Shown: one piece after another, positions 1 to 8,753 of the stretch | How the letters are laid out: each line of letters starts with the position of its first letter | How positions within the stretch are numbered: position 1 is the first letter of the stretch | Source of the DNA: Bacteroidales bacterium | Lineage (GTDB): Bacteria; Bacteroidota; Bacteroidia; Bacteroidales; F082 | Direction: 5' to 3' | Length of the DNA stretch: 41,891 bases | Assembly: GCA_017538795.1 (NCBI GenBank) | Contig: JAFYIE010000044.1 | Coordinates: 1 to 41,891 of the forward strand | Notes under the pieces: model-generated | Seen by the model: only the letters and a program-made list of their open reading frames with translations | Told to the model about the DNA's origin: nothing | Database searches by the model: none | Translations under genes and position numbers: made by a program

Positions 1-574
<574 letters not shown>

Positions 575-622
575 TTAATACGTTTATTAATCTTTCTGTT
601 AATTTCCTTTTGAAATTTTCTG

Positions 623-630
623 CAAAATTA
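623..630 (-). promoter_or_regulatory. Promoter -7 box of gdhA
   Basis: On the minus strand the sequence reads TAATTTTGCA, a match to the Bacteroidota -7 consensus TAnnTTTG. It predicts an A/T-rich 5' UTR of roughly 60-65 nt before the gdhA ATG. Confidence 0.7.
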
Positions 631-685
631 GTACTTTATTTTATAATTAACAATTATTTTCAAAAAATATTTTTATAATCGTCAT

Positions 686-1354
686 TTATTTTGCAACAGC
701 TTCATTTCCAACATATTCGCCATTGTCCCAAACTATGATTTCGGTGACATTTCCGTTTATGTCGTAATGAATCTCCTTACCGTGTTTCACGTTATCCTTG
801 TAATGAATCAAAGCGTTTTTGTAAAGTCCGCCCTCAGCAAAGCCATGCTGCACACCGGTTCCCATGTCGTAGACAGCATTGCTGCCGATGCTTCCGTCGG
901 GATAATACATAACCCAGCCGCCATGCATCATGCCGTCAAGATATTCACCTTCAACAAAAGGTTTTCCACTCTCATAATATTGAAAATACGGACCGTTCAA
1001 AACGCCGTCTTTGTAAGCCGATTTCTTCGTCAAAACGCCGAAAACATTGTACTCCTCCACCACTCCATCATACCGGTTGTCTTTATAAAAGGCCTTCTCC
1101 TCAAGAGAACCGTTCTCATACCATCTCGTGGCCTCGCCGTTCAAAACATTCATCGAATAGGTGACTTCCATCGAAGGCTTTCCGTTGCTGTAATACCATC
1201 TGCAAACGCCGTCAAGCTTGCCGTCGGTGTAACGAAGCTCTGATTTTAAAATTCCATCAGACCAATAAGACCTAACCACCCCGTCATCGTCTTTGCAAGA
1301 AAGAAGAAACACATTTATTATCAGCAATATCGATATTAAAATCTTATTCTTCAT
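686..1354 (-). CDS. MORN-repeat (YwqK-like) lipoprotein
   Basis: 222-residue predicted lipoprotein. The N-terminus MKNKILISILLIINVFLLSC is a type II signal peptide with lipobox LLSC (Cys about 20). The mature part is a run of about seven degenerate MORN_2 units, such as DGVCRWYYSNGKPSMEV, NGEATRWYENGSLEEKAF and HGGWVMYYPDGSIGSN, as in proteins often annotated as YwqK-family antitoxins. No toxin partner is visible, so I would not call it an antitoxin. The ATG at 1354 overlaps the end of the upstream gene by 11 nt, which implies translational coupling. It is the last gene of the probable guaA operon. The role is unknown; a surface or periplasmic binding scaffold is plausible. Confidence 0.8.
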   Translation of the reverse strand: MKNKILISILLIINVFLLSCKDDDGVVRSYWSDGILKSELRYTDGKLDGVCRWYYSNGKPSMEVTYSMNVLNGEATRWYENGSLEEKAFYKDNRYDGVVEEYNVFGVLTKKSAYKDGVLNGPYFQYYESGKPFVEGEYLDGMMHGGWVMYYPDGSIGSNAVYDMGTGVQHGFAEGGLYKNALIHYKDNVKHGKEIHYDINGNVTEIIVWDNGEYVGNEAVAK

Positions 1355-2678
1355 AACCAGTTTCTATCACGACTTTGTTGTAGCCTTTAAACTGATAAAC
1401 ATTCCAGAATGTGTTCTCATAACCTGAATTTTCGTCGTTTCTCTGGAATCGGAATTGTGTGTGAAGCAATGGAATCCTGTAATATGGCAGGTTTTCCGTC
1501 ATATAGTCGCCGAAGAAATTCAAGGCATTGAGGAAATACCAACCTATATCGAAGCCTTGGAACGCGTAATCCGCAGGCTCGGTGTTATATCTGTTTCTAA
1601 ACTTACAGATAAAGCTTTCCACTCTAATATTCTGATAATCAATATATTTATCATCAAAATAAATAGCGTGCATCTTCATCAGATTGTCGTTGAAAAGACG
1701 GTCAAACTTGCTCCATTCAGGCAGGGTGATAACCGTAATCGGATAATATTCAATGAGTTTGGTCACCTTATTGACAATTTCGTTGGCGAAAACCTTATCA
1801 TTACCATAAACGATGAAAAGGTTGTTTCGCATCGAAGAGGCGTAATCGCTCACAAAATTAAGGCTGTCGCGCTCATAATTGATGTTTATAATCCTGTTAT
1901 GGAAAGCCGTGCTGTCGTCTTTGTGTCTGCGCAACGAATCGATATCGAGGCTGATGTTATCGGTGAGATAATCCGATTCTTCAAAATCCACCTTCAAATA
2001 TTTCCATCTCATGTGATGACCATTGATTACCTTGATGATGTAATTGTTGTCAACATACGAGCAACTGTCGATGTTTCTCTGTGCTATCTCATTGATTTTG
2101 TTGATGATAGCCGTGTCGCTATACTTGTTTTCCCTCACGATAAAAATATTATTCGCATGATAATATTTTTTGATAATGCTGTCGAGAGGTCCCAGCTGGC
2201 TCTCCATCGACGGCTTTACTTTTATCACATTCGGCTGATTATCAACTATTTCCGAACGTTGAGTGATAGGATTCACTATCAGGATATTATGCTCGACGGC
2301 GAAGTTTTTCACCACGTTAAACGGCTTGAGATAGAACGGTCCGACAATCATATCGGCCTTGGCGAGCCATGGGTCTAAGATAGCCGAATCGGCCTTGCTC
2401 ACAGTGTTATCGACATCGTAAACTTTCAAGTCGAGATTCATGCCACGGCTGCTCGCCACAGAATCGGCGGCAATCATAAAGCCTTCGTAGAAATGAAGAA
2501 ACGAGAACGGCTTGGTGTTGAGTGTCTTGTTCGACGGCTCAGCCTCAAAAAACGCCCGGTCGACCTGCTCGAGGTACAAAGGCACCATCAGAGCGACGCG
2601 ACATGTGTCCTGTGCCCTGACTTCCGAAGAAGCCAGGACTATCAGGCAAATCGCAATATTTAAAAGTTTTTTCAACAT
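1344..2678 (-). CDS. Periplasmic binding protein-like (type 1 fold) secreted protein
   Basis: 444 residues with a Sec signal peptide (MLKKLLNIAICLIVLASSEVRA, cleavage near Ala-Gln). The mature sequence opens with RVALMVPLYLEQVDRAFF and continues with LHFYEGFMIAADS and LAKADMIVGPFYLKPF. This is the layout of Bacteroidetes type 1 periplasmic-binding-fold proteins that are usually annotated as amino-acid/branched-chain ABC-type receptors, often with a LysM domain. No LysM domain is visible here and no ABC permease or ATPase genes are adjacent, so a transport role is unproven and a cell-wall or signalling role is possible. The start codon overlaps the YitT stop by one base (TAATG), and the 3' end overlaps the MORN lipoprotein start. 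Confidence 0.7.
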   Translation of the reverse strand: MLKKLLNIAICLIVLASSEVRAQDTCRVALMVPLYLEQVDRAFFEAEPSNKTLNTKPFSFLHFYEGFMIAADSVASSRGMNLDLKVYDVDNTVSKADSAILDPWLAKADMIVGPFYLKPFNVVKNFAVEHNILIVNPITQRSEIVDNQPNVIKVKPSMESQLGPLDSIIKKYYHANNIFIVRENKYSDTAIINKINEIAQRNIDSCSYVDNNYIIKVINGHHMRWKYLKVDFEESDYLTDNISLDIDSLRRHKDDSTAFHNRIININYERDSLNFVSDYASSMRNNLFIVYGNDKVFANEIVNKVTKLIEYYPITVITLPEWSKFDRLFNDNLMKMHAIYFDDKYIDYQNIRVESFICKFRNRYNTEPADYAFQGFDIGWYFLNALNFFGDYMTENLPYYRIPLLHTQFRFQRNDENSGYENTFWNVYQFKGYNKVVIETGYEE

Positions 2679-3634
2679 TATTTGTCTTTATGCGGGAGCG
2701 GCACAAAGCCGTTGCCCATAACTTCGGCGCTCTCAATCACGTTGACGAAAGCGTTCGGGTCGATGTCGCGCAAGCTCATCTTGAGCTTAATCAAATCGGT
2801 GCGGTCGAGGTTGGTGTAAATCATCTTACGCTCCTGGCCTTTGAACAAGCCTGTGCCGACGAAGCATGTGCCGCCTCTGTCCAGATCTTCGATGATGTAT
2901 TTCCTCACATCATCAATCTTATCGGTGATGATAAACGCCGTCTTGTAGCTCTTGACACCGTCGACGATGAGGTCGATGATCTTGCTTTCAACCACAATCA
3001 GGAGGATTGAGTAGATTGGGAGACGGATCTCGCCGAGCAAGAGTGATGTCAACGTGATGCACGAGTCGACTATCATTACTAACGTTCCAAGAGAGATCTT
3101 AGTATATTTGTGCAAAATCATTGAGATGATGTCGCTGCCGCCCGATGTCGCGCCTGATTTGAACACGAAGCCGATAGCGAGACCGTAGATGCCGCCGGAA
3201 ACAAGAGTGTTCAGGAAGTAGTCAGGTTTGAAGTATGTGCCTGTGCCAAGGATTTCGAGCATTGACTTGTCGATAGCCTCGCCTTCGGCGAACACGTGTT
3301 TGAACTCGTAAATGACAGGTTCGTAGCCCCATGTCGACTCAAGCAGGAACGTGCATCCGAAGATAAGGATTGTCGAGAGAATGGTCTTGAATCCGAATTT
3401 CGGTCCGAGGATCCATGTTCCGATGATGAGCAGCGGAATATCCATGCAGATGGCGTACAATGACACTTTCCAAGGATACAACGCGTTGAGCACGTTGGAG
3501 AGACCGTATGTGCCGCCTGGCGCGAGGTGGTAAGGGTTAACGAACATCACGTCGCCGATGGCGAAGAGAGCGCTTCCGAAAATGAGGAATGCGTAGGAGA
3601 TTATTTCCTGTTTCCAGTTGATTTGTTTTGTCAT
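2678..3634 (-). CDS. YitT family membrane protein with C-terminal DUF2179
   Basis: 318-residue integral membrane protein. The N-terminal part has about five hydrophobic helices and the family-typical segment LFAIGDVMFVNPYHLAPGG, then GVSGG-like stretches (GGIYGLAIGFVFKSGATSGG) and SDIISMIL. The C-terminal about 80 residues (GGTCFVGTGLFKGQERKMIY onward) form the soluble DUF2179 domain. Substrate and function are not established for the family. It starts 12 nt after the guaA stop and shares one base with the next gene, so it sits inside the guaA operon. Length is close to the usual 280-300 residues. Confidence 0.9.
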   Translation of the reverse strand: MTKQINWKQEIISYAFLIFGSALFAIGDVMFVNPYHLAPGGTYGLSNVLNALYPWKVSLYAICMDIPLLIIGTWILGPKFGFKTILSTILIFGCTFLLESTWGYEPVIYEFKHVFAEGEAIDKSMLEILGTGTYFKPDYFLNTLVSGGIYGLAIGFVFKSGATSGGSDIISMILHKYTKISLGTLVMIVDSCITLTSLLLGEIRLPIYSILLIVVESKIIDLIVDGVKSYKTAFIITDKIDDVRKYIIEDLDRGGTCFVGTGLFKGQERKMIYTNLDRTDLIKLKMSLRDIDPNAFVNVIESAEVMGNGFVPLPHKDK

Positions 3635-3646
3635 AGTTGTAATATT

Positions 3647-5221
3647 TTATTCCCATTCGATGGTCGCTGGCGGTTTTGACGAGATATCGTAGCATACCCT
3701 GTTCACGCCTTTGACCTTATTAATTATGTCGTTTGAAACTTTTGCCATGAATTCGTACGGCAAGTGCACCCAGTCGGCGGTCATGCCGTCGGTTGAGATG
3801 ACAGCGCGCAGGGCGATGGTATATTCGTAGCTGCGCTCATCCCCCATCACGCCGACGCTCTTCACCGGAAGGAGCATTGTGCCGGCTTGCCAGATGCTGT
3901 CGTAGAGGTTGTCGGCCATCTCGTTTGGATACGACGCGCTCGGCAATTCACATTTCCACTCACGCAAGCCACGGATGAAGATATCGTCGGCATCGCGGAG
4001 GATGCGGAGTTTCTCTTCAGTCACCTCGCCGAGGATACGGATTCCGAGGCTCGGTCCCGGGAACGGATGACGACCCACGAGCTCGCGTTTGATGCCAAGA
4101 GCACGTCCCACACGGCGCACCTCGTCTTTGAACAATGTACGCAGAGGCTCCACTATTTTGAGGTTCATCTTCTCTGGGAGTCCGCCCACGTTGTGATGCG
4201 ACTTAATCTTGCAACTCGGTCCGTTGACACTCACACTCTCGATAACGTCAGGATAGATGGTGCCTTGAGCGAGCCATTTTGCGCCTTCAATTTTCTTGGC
4301 TTCAGCCTCGAAAATGTCGATGAATGTCGAGCCGATGGCTTTACGTTTTGCCTCAGGGTCGGTTACGCCAGCGAGTTTGCTAAGGAACAGATTGCCTGCA
4401 TGAACGCCTATCACGTTGAGACCCAAGTCTTTATATGAATCGAGAACGTCTTCAAATTCGTTTTTGCGAAGAAGTCCGTTGTCGACGAAGATACAAGTCA
4501 GGTTTTTACCGATAGCCTTGTTGAGCAACACCGCGGCCACAGTGCTGTCGACGCCGCCTGAAAGTCCCAGTATAACCTTGTCGTTTCCGAGTTTGGCGCG
4601 CATTGCCTCAACGGTGGTATCGATAAACGAGTCGGGAGTCCAGTTGCCGTGGCAGCCGCAGATGTTCATCGCGAAATTCTCGAGCATCTTCGGACCTTCC
4701 TTGCTGTGAAACACCTCCGGATGGAACTGCACCGCCCAAGTGTCCTCGCCGTCGATTTTATAAGCGGCGTTCTCCACGTCGTCGGTCTTGGCGATAACGT
4801 GAGCATTTTTTGGCAATTTAGCGATGGTGTCACCGTGCGACATCCACACTTGCGAAGTCTTTGAAACACCTTTGAAAAGAATGTTATCATCTTCAACAAC
4901 TGTCAGCATCGCGCGACCGTATTCGCGAGCCAGTGAAGAATTTACTTCGCCACCGAAATGATGAGCCATAAACTGTGCTCCGTAGCAAATTCCGAGCAGC
5001 GGCAGACGGCCTTTTATGTTCGACAAATCGGCGAAAGGAGCCTTTTCGTCGCGCACTGACGACGGGCTTCCGCTCAAAATCACGCCTTTGATATCGCTTG
5101 TAATCTCTGGGATTTTGTTGTATGGATGGATTTCACAATAAACGTTAAGTTCGCGCAAACGGCGACCGATGAGCTGCGTCACTTGTGAACCGAAATCTAA
5201 AATCAGAATTGTTTCCTGCAT
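3647..5221 (-). CDS. guaA: GMP synthase (glutamine-hydrolysing)
   Basis: Converts XMP, ATP and glutamine to GMP, the last step of guanine nucleotide synthesis, in the cytoplasm. The 524-residue protein has a class I glutamine amidotransferase domain with nucleophile Cys79 in GICYGAQ and His167/Glu169 in VQFHPEV. An ATP pyrophosphatase domain with the PP-loop SGGVDST (221-227) follows, then the dimerisation domain ending [15 protein letters not shown], the hallmark C-terminus of GuaA. Length matches the family. It is the first gene of a tight minus-strand cluster with YitT, the binding protein and the MORN lipoprotein, and has its own TAnnTTTG promoter 20 nt upstream of the ATG. Confidence 0.98.
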   Translation of the reverse strand: MQETILILDFGSQVTQLIGRRLRELNVYCEIHPYNKIPEITSDIKGVILSGSPSSVRDEKAPFADLSNIKGRLPLLGICYGAQFMAHHFGGEVNSSLAREYGRAMLTVVEDDNILFKGVSKTSQVWMSHGDTIAKLPKNAHVIAKTDDVENAAYKIDGEDTWAVQFHPEVFHSKEGPKMLENFAMNICGCHGNWTPDSFIDTTVEAMRAKLGNDKVILGLSGGVDSTVAAVLLNKAIGKNLTCIFVDNGLLRKNEFEDVLDSYKDLGLNVIGVHAGNLFLSKLAGVTDPEAKRKAIGSTFIDIFEAEAKKIEGAKWLAQGTIYPDVIESVSVNGPSCKIKSHHNVGGLPEKMNLKIVEPLRTLFKDEVRRVGRALGIKRELVGRHPFPGPSLGIRILGEVTEEKLRILRDADDIFIRGLREWKCELPSASYPNEMADNLYDSIWQAGTMLLPVKSVGVMGDERSYEYTIALRAVISTDGMTADWVHLPYEFMAKVSNDIINKVKGVNRVCYDISSKPPATIEWE

Positions 5222-5241
5222 GGTCGTTAAATTTTCCGGTG

Positions 5242-5249
5242 CAAAATTA
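5242..5249 (-). promoter_or_regulatory. Promoter -7 box of guaA operon
   Basis: The minus strand reads TAATTTTGCA, matching TAnnTTTG. The predicted start of transcription lies about 15 nt before the guaA ATG, giving a very short leader. Confidence 0.7.
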
Positions 5250-5293
5250 CAAAATTTATGGTGATATTTTACGTTATTTTATAAAATTTTTGT

Positions 5294-5301
5294 TATTTTT
5301 G
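5294..5301 (+). promoter_or_regulatory. Promoter -7 box for the Lys-rich protein gene
   Basis: TATTTTTG matches TAnnTTTG and lies 24 nt before the ATG at 5326. It is divergent from the guaA promoter, about 45 bp apart. Confidence 0.65.
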
Positions 5302-5325
5302 TAGCGTCAATAAAATATAGTCATT

Positions 5326-5958
5326 ATGGCAAAAAAAAGCAAGAAACCGATAAGCAAGCCGAAGAAAAAAGGCAGCTCGAAAAAGAAATCAAGAAACATC
5401 ATCACTCGATTGATTGTCATCATTTTTGTGTTGATTTTCGCAGCCTTCTTTGTCTTGAAATTCACGAGAAACGCCAGTCCGAAAAATAAAAAGCATACTC
5501 AGAAAACTGAAATTGTCAAAGAACAGACGAAGAAGGATAAGATGGAGAAGAAGGATAGTAAAGAGGAGAAGAAAGATAAGGAGGAGAAGAAGGATAGGAA
5601 AGATAAGAAAGATAAGAAGAAAAAGAAAGCCGCTGAGACCAAAGTTGTGGAAAGAAGCATCTCCGGCATTTGGATGAGCACCACTGGCGGCGCGGTTCTC
5701 ACAATGAAAGACAAGGAATACCGTCTCGACTTCATGGGCGTCGACAGCGATGAGCCAATCATCGGAAAATATAGCGTTGACGGCGATTTGATAACTTTTG
5801 TAAATAAAAAAGACCCTTGCAAAGATGTCAAAGGTCTTTATGAGGTGAAGTTCAACAAGAACGAGAACGAGATCGGGTTCAAGCTCAAGAGTGACGAATG
5901 CACCAAGCGCAAAGCCACCCTCCCTACCGAGTGGGAATGGCTCGACACCGAGGAATAA
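5326..5958 (+). CDS. Lys-rich membrane-anchored protein with C-terminal lipocalin-like domain
   Basis: 210 residues, not recognised as a named family. Residues 1-25 are strongly basic (MAKKSKKPISKPKKK). A single membrane helix follows (about 26-47, IITRLIVIIFVLIFAAFFVL), then a low-complexity charged linker of KKD/EEKK repeats (about 65-105). The globular C-terminus of about 100 residues (ISGIWMSTTGGAVLTMKDKE onward) resembles small lipocalin-like domains, with a GIW start and alternating strands. Orientation is probably cytoplasmic N-terminus with the domain outside the inner membrane (positive-inside rule). The charged linker is encoded by nearly pure purine sequence. The stop codon is immediately followed by the convergent stop of the next gene. 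Confidence 0.75.
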   Translation: MAKKSKKPISKPKKKGSSKKKSRNIITRLIVIIFVLIFAAFFVLKFTRNASPKNKKHTQKTEIVKEQTKKDKMEKKDSKEEKKDKEEKKDRKDKKDKKKKKAAETKVVERSISGIWMSTTGGAVLTMKDKEYRLDFMGVDSDEPIIGKYSVDGDLITFVNKKDPCKDVKGLYEVKFNKNENEIGFKLKSDECTKRKATLPTEWEWLDTEE

Positions 5959-6261
5959 TTATTCCTCTGTCCATTGCTTCGATTTCACGAAAGTGTGATA
6001 ATAATACATTATTATCGAAATCACTATCAGTCCGACTCGCGAGAGTTTAAAATTGCTTTCCATATCGAAAACACAGAACTCATAGACGATGTAGCCAATC
6101 ATAGCTATTGTCACTATTAAATAACCGACATTCAACACTTTAAGTGTTTTAATTCTCGCTTCAGCGTCGCCAATCCCCTTGACTACAAACGGGATCATGA
6201 AATACATTCCGAATACAAGGATAATTAAAATCCATTCGATAATTGTCGCATTGTCAACCAT
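5959..6261 (-). CDS. Small three-helix membrane protein, unknown
   Basis: 100 residues with three predicted membrane helices (about 8-28, 42-62 and 75-92). No recognised family. It starts 2 nt after the stop of the ribbon-helix-helix gene and so is probably co-transcribed with it. Its stop abuts the stop of the convergent gene at 5958, leaving no intergenic base between them; both proteins end in Glu-Glu. Confidence 0.65.
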   Translation of the reverse strand: MVDNATIIEWILIILVFGMYFMIPFVVKGIGDAEARIKTLKVLNVGYLIVTIAMIGYIVYEFCVFDMESNFKLSRVGLIVISIIMYYYHTFVKSKQWTEE

Positions 6262-6263
6262 AA

Positions 6264-6422
6264 TTACATTCTTTTATTTTTCTTAAGTGCTTCATTTATA
6301 ATCCATTGGATCTGACCGTTGATGGAACGGAACTCGTCCGCCGCCCATTTCTCAACGGCATCCATCGTCTTCGCATCGAGGCGAAGGACAAAATTTTTCG
6401 TATTTTCTTTTTCTTTAGCCAT
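6264..6422 (-). CDS. Small Arc-like ribbon-helix-helix DNA-binding protein
   Basis: 52-residue protein starting MAKEKENTKNFVLRLDAKTM. The stretch KNFVLRLDAKTMDAVEKWA, then SINGQIQWIINEALKK, has the beta-strand/helix/helix pattern of the Arc/CopG family. The strand residues (N-F-V-L-R-L) would contact DNA and SINGQIQWII resembles the Arc SxNxxI helix B. Probably a transcriptional regulator, perhaps of its own operon; an inverted repeat lies directly upstream of the ATG. Association with SPFH and PH-like genes is, from memory, recurrent in Bacteroides-type genomes. Confidence 0.8.
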   Translation of the reverse strand: MAKEKENTKNFVLRLDAKTMDAVEKWAADEFRSINGQIQWIINEALKKNKRM

Positions 6423-6428
6423 AAAATT

Positions 6429-6457
6429 ACATTTGTAAAATGTTAAAAATTATTAAC
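6429..6457. promoter_or_regulatory. Inverted repeats upstream of the ribbon-helix-helix gene, candidate operator
   Basis: ACATTTGTAAAATGT (6429-6443) is a perfect 6-3-6 inverted repeat ending 7 nt upstream of the ATG at 6422. It overlaps an imperfect palindrome GTTAAAAATTATTAAC (6442-6457). Ribbon-helix-helix proteins bind such sites as dimers and usually autoregulate. Function is inferred from position only. Confidence 0.35.
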
Positions 6458-6482
6458 AATTATCGAAATTTTATTGCTTTTT

Positions 6483-7043
6483 TCATGATAATAATAATGG
6501 TATAATTACTGAAGGAATTAAAAGTACTGCGATGAAAACCACCACAACAACTATGCTTCTCTTTTGCGATGCGGTTTTCATATCGACTAATCTCGACTCA
6601 TCGACAAGCTTCACTGTTGCATTCATCTCATCGAAAAGCTGTGTCGTCTGCTCCGGACTTTTACAGTTAATGAAATATAAATCTTGCGTGGTCTGAATCT
6701 CGATAAACGGGGCTTTATAATGGTTTTCAAGATACAAAACGGCGCGTTTACGATAATCTTTGATTCTGAAAAAGCCTTTCCACATGAACGCTCCGCCGTA
6801 GCCATTGCTTCGCATGGTGACTTTTGGCATACTGTGAACCAGTTTTATCGACTTAATCGAATCATTAGGAATCGCTGTCGGATAAAGGAAATCCTTGAAG
6901 TAAATTCCGTCATGGAAAATTTGGATAATCGGCTTTCTGCAGACGAGGATCGTAAACGCAATGATAGTCGCTATCGTCAGTATCATGCTAAACCCGAGCT
7001 CCAAACCCATACCAACTGAAACTGCCAGCATATTTGAAATCAT
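6483..7043 (-). CDS. PH-like domain membrane protein (STM3941-like)
   Basis: 186 residues. Two hydrophobic helices flank a soluble part: one near the N-terminus (about 12-34) and one at the very C-terminus (about 163-183). The middle part (ISFKDFLYPTAIPNDSIKSI-like region, then YLENHYKAPFIEIQTTQDLY) has the strand-rich pattern of bacterial PH-like domains that are membrane-tethered on both sides. Function is unknown. It lies 35 nt downstream of the SPFH gene on the same strand and upstream of the ribbon-helix-helix gene, so it is probably one operon with the SPFH protein. Confidence 0.6.
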   Translation of the reverse strand: MISNMLAVSVGMGLELGFSMILTIATIIAFTILVCRKPIIQIFHDGIYFKDFLYPTAIPNDSIKSIKLVHSMPKVTMRSNGYGGAFMWKGFFRIKDYRKRAVLYLENHYKAPFIEIQTTQDLYFINCKSPEQTTQLFDEMNATVKLVDESRLVDMKTASQKRSIVVVVVFIAVLLIPSVIIPLLLS

Positions 7044-7078
7044 CTGTTTAATTTTAAATCTTAAATCTTTAAATCATA

Positions 7079-8032
7079 TTATTGATATAAAGTGCCAGTG
7101 TTTACTACAGGTTGAGCGGCATCGTCAGCGCAGAGCACGACCATCAGATTGCTGACCATGGCGGCTTTTTTGTCGTCGTCAAGTTCGACAACTTCCTTGT
7201 CTTTAAGCTTGTCGAGAGCCATTTTTACCATTGAGACGGCGCCTTCCACGATCTTTTCACGTGCCGCGATGATTGCGGCCGCCTGCTGACGACGAAGCAT
7301 AACCGCTGCAATTTCAGGAGAATATGCAAGATAGTTTATACGAGCCTCAATAACCTCGAGACCTGACATTGCCAGACGGTCGTTGAGCTTTTTCAAAAGA
7401 ATATCGTTGATTTCGGAACCGCCGGCACGAAGTGTCAAATCGCCATTGCTGATGTCACCATTCTCATCGTAAGCAAACATGCCCGCGACCTCACGCAAGG
7501 CAGCGTCGCTCTGCACTCTCACGAAGCTCTCGAAAGCACGCATACGGCTCATCACGGCAACACTATTGCCCACTCCCGAAGGATTGGCGGCCATAGTCTG
7601 AGAATCGATTTCGAACATCGCCTTGTAAGTGTCTTTCAGCTTCCACACGAGAATCTGACCGATCATAATCGGGTTACCGGTCTTGTCGTTCACCTTGATT
7701 GGATCAACATTCAGGTTACGAGCACGGAGAGAAACTTTTTTCGATGAATAGAATGGATTCACCCAGTTGAAACCGACTTTCGTCATGGTTCCCTGATATT
7801 TTCCAAAGAAAACCATAACCATTGCCTCATTCGGCTCAAGCATTCGGAAACCGAGACACATGATGAAATCGACGACCATCATCGCGATTCCGCCAAAGAG
7901 CAGCCACAGCGGCTCACCTTCTGTCAATTGTGTAAATCCATAAATTATCAAAGCAACGATTGCAATGACCACAAACAGCATCAAGAATCCATTGATTCTC
8001 AATCCTTTAAATTCAAATTCTTTATTTTCCAT
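7079..8032 (-). CDS. SPFH (band 7/stomatin-like) membrane protein
   Basis: 317 residues. Two N-terminal membrane helices (about 14-32 and 42-62) precede the SPFH domain. That domain begins FRMLEPNEAMVMVFFGKYQG and contains VGFNWVNPF, KVSLRARNLNVDPIKVNDK and the RVQSDAALREVAG segment. The C-terminal part with EVIEARINYLAYSPEIAAVM, RRQQAAAIIAARE and the helical tail is typical of the subgroup. SPFH proteins oligomerise into membrane microdomain cages and often act with proteases. First gene of a probable operon with the PH-like protein, the ribbon-helix-helix regulator and a small membrane protein. Confidence 0.93.
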   Translation of the reverse strand: MENKEFEFKGLRINGFLMLFVVIAIVALIIYGFTQLTEGEPLWLLFGGIAMMVVDFIMCLGFRMLEPNEAMVMVFFGKYQGTMTKVGFNWVNPFYSSKKVSLRARNLNVDPIKVNDKTGNPIMIGQILVWKLKDTYKAMFEIDSQTMAANPSGVGNSVAVMSRMRAFESFVRVQSDAALREVAGMFAYDENGDISNGDLTLRAGGSEINDILLKKLNDRLAMSGLEVIEARINYLAYSPEIAAVMLRRQQAAAIIAAREKIVEGAVSMVKMALDKLKDKEVVELDDDKKAAMVSNLMVVLCADDAAQPVVNTGTLYQ

Positions 8033-8096
8033 AGTTGTAATTTTAAGATGATTACTTTTTATTTTGTGATATTATTTTGATATCATTTTCACATCG

Positions 8097-8104
8097 CAAA
8101 TATA
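8097..8104 (-). promoter_or_regulatory. Promoter -7 box of the SPFH operon
   Basis: The minus strand reads TATATTTGCG, matching TAnnTTTG, about 65 nt upstream of the SPFH ATG at 8032. Confidence 0.65.
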
Positions 8105-8153
8105 CAACATATTTTCAATATGCAACAAAAAATTTAAAAATTTTTAAAAGAAA

Positions 8154-8669
8154 TTAAATAATGTGATTTTCAGCAAGTTTCGCGAATGCAATCTTAAACC
8201 AGGCGGTATAATTTGCAGGATTTTTCTCGATATCCTTAGCGATATTCGCAACCGTTTCGTATTTATACGACTCCACTTCTGCCCTATTAATAATAGGTGT
8301 CGCGTCAGTGGTGCCGATGAACACATGATCGAACTCATGCTCGGTGAGTCCCTGCATCACGTCGGCTTTGTAGATGAAGCTGAACGCCTCCTTGAGGTCG
8401 CACTCCATCCCCATCTCTTCCATCAGGCGGCGTTTTGTGGCATCTTGCAGCGACTCGCCGTCACGCGGATGACTGCAGCAGGTGTTGGTCCACAAGCCCG
8501 GGGTGTGGTATTTCGTGAGAGCACGCTGTTGTAGCAGCATCTCCCCTTTGCTGTTGAAGATGAAAATCGAGAAGGCACGATGCAGCGTCGGGTTGACGTG
8601 AGCGGCCTGCTTCTCCATCAATCCGATTTTATTATCTTGATTATCAACTAATACTACAAATTCGGGCAT
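8154..8669 (-). CDS. idi: Isopentenyl-diphosphate delta-isomerase, type I (Nudix)
   Basis: Interconverts IPP and DMAPP in isoprenoid synthesis. The 171-residue protein has the IDI-specific WTNTCCSHPRDGES segment, with the active-site cysteine about residue 65, the Nudix helix ATKRRLMEEMGMEC, and the second catalytic glutamate in LTEHEFDHVF (about E112). Length fits type I enzymes (about 170-180). No TAnnTTTG box is seen immediately upstream, so transcription probably reads through from ychF across the 84-nt gap, which holds a double palindrome. Confidence 0.95.
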   Translation of the reverse strand: MPEFVVLVDNQDNKIGLMEKQAAHVNPTLHRAFSIFIFNSKGEMLLQQRALTKYHTPGLWTNTCCSHPRDGESLQDATKRRLMEEMGMECDLKEAFSFIYKADVMQGLTEHEFDHVFIGTTDATPIINRAEVESYKYETVANIAKDIEKNPANYTAWFKIAFAKLAENHII

Positions 8670-8691
8670 TTTTTATTGTTTTTGACGTTTT

Positions 8692-8744
8692 GTAGAGACG
8701 TTTCAGGAAACGTCTCTACAGGGAGATGCGATGAATCGCATCTC
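8692..8744. repeat. Double intergenic palindrome with GTAGAGA ends
   Basis: Two hairpins back to back. GTAGAGACGTTT (8692-8703) pairs with AAACGTCTCTAC (8708-8719). GAGATGCGAT (8723-8732) pairs with ATCGCATCTC (8735-8744) and is followed by TAC. They share the GTAGAGA-type outer ends with palindromes at 16532-16559 and 16872-16899 but have different cores. Resembles REP/MITE-type dispersed palindromes. Confidence 0.75.
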
Positions 8745-8753
8745 TACGGGGAA

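Noticed and set aside
686-1354. YwqK-like protein as an antitoxin
   Set aside because: The family name comes from automated annotation; here it is a lipoprotein in an operon without a toxin gene.
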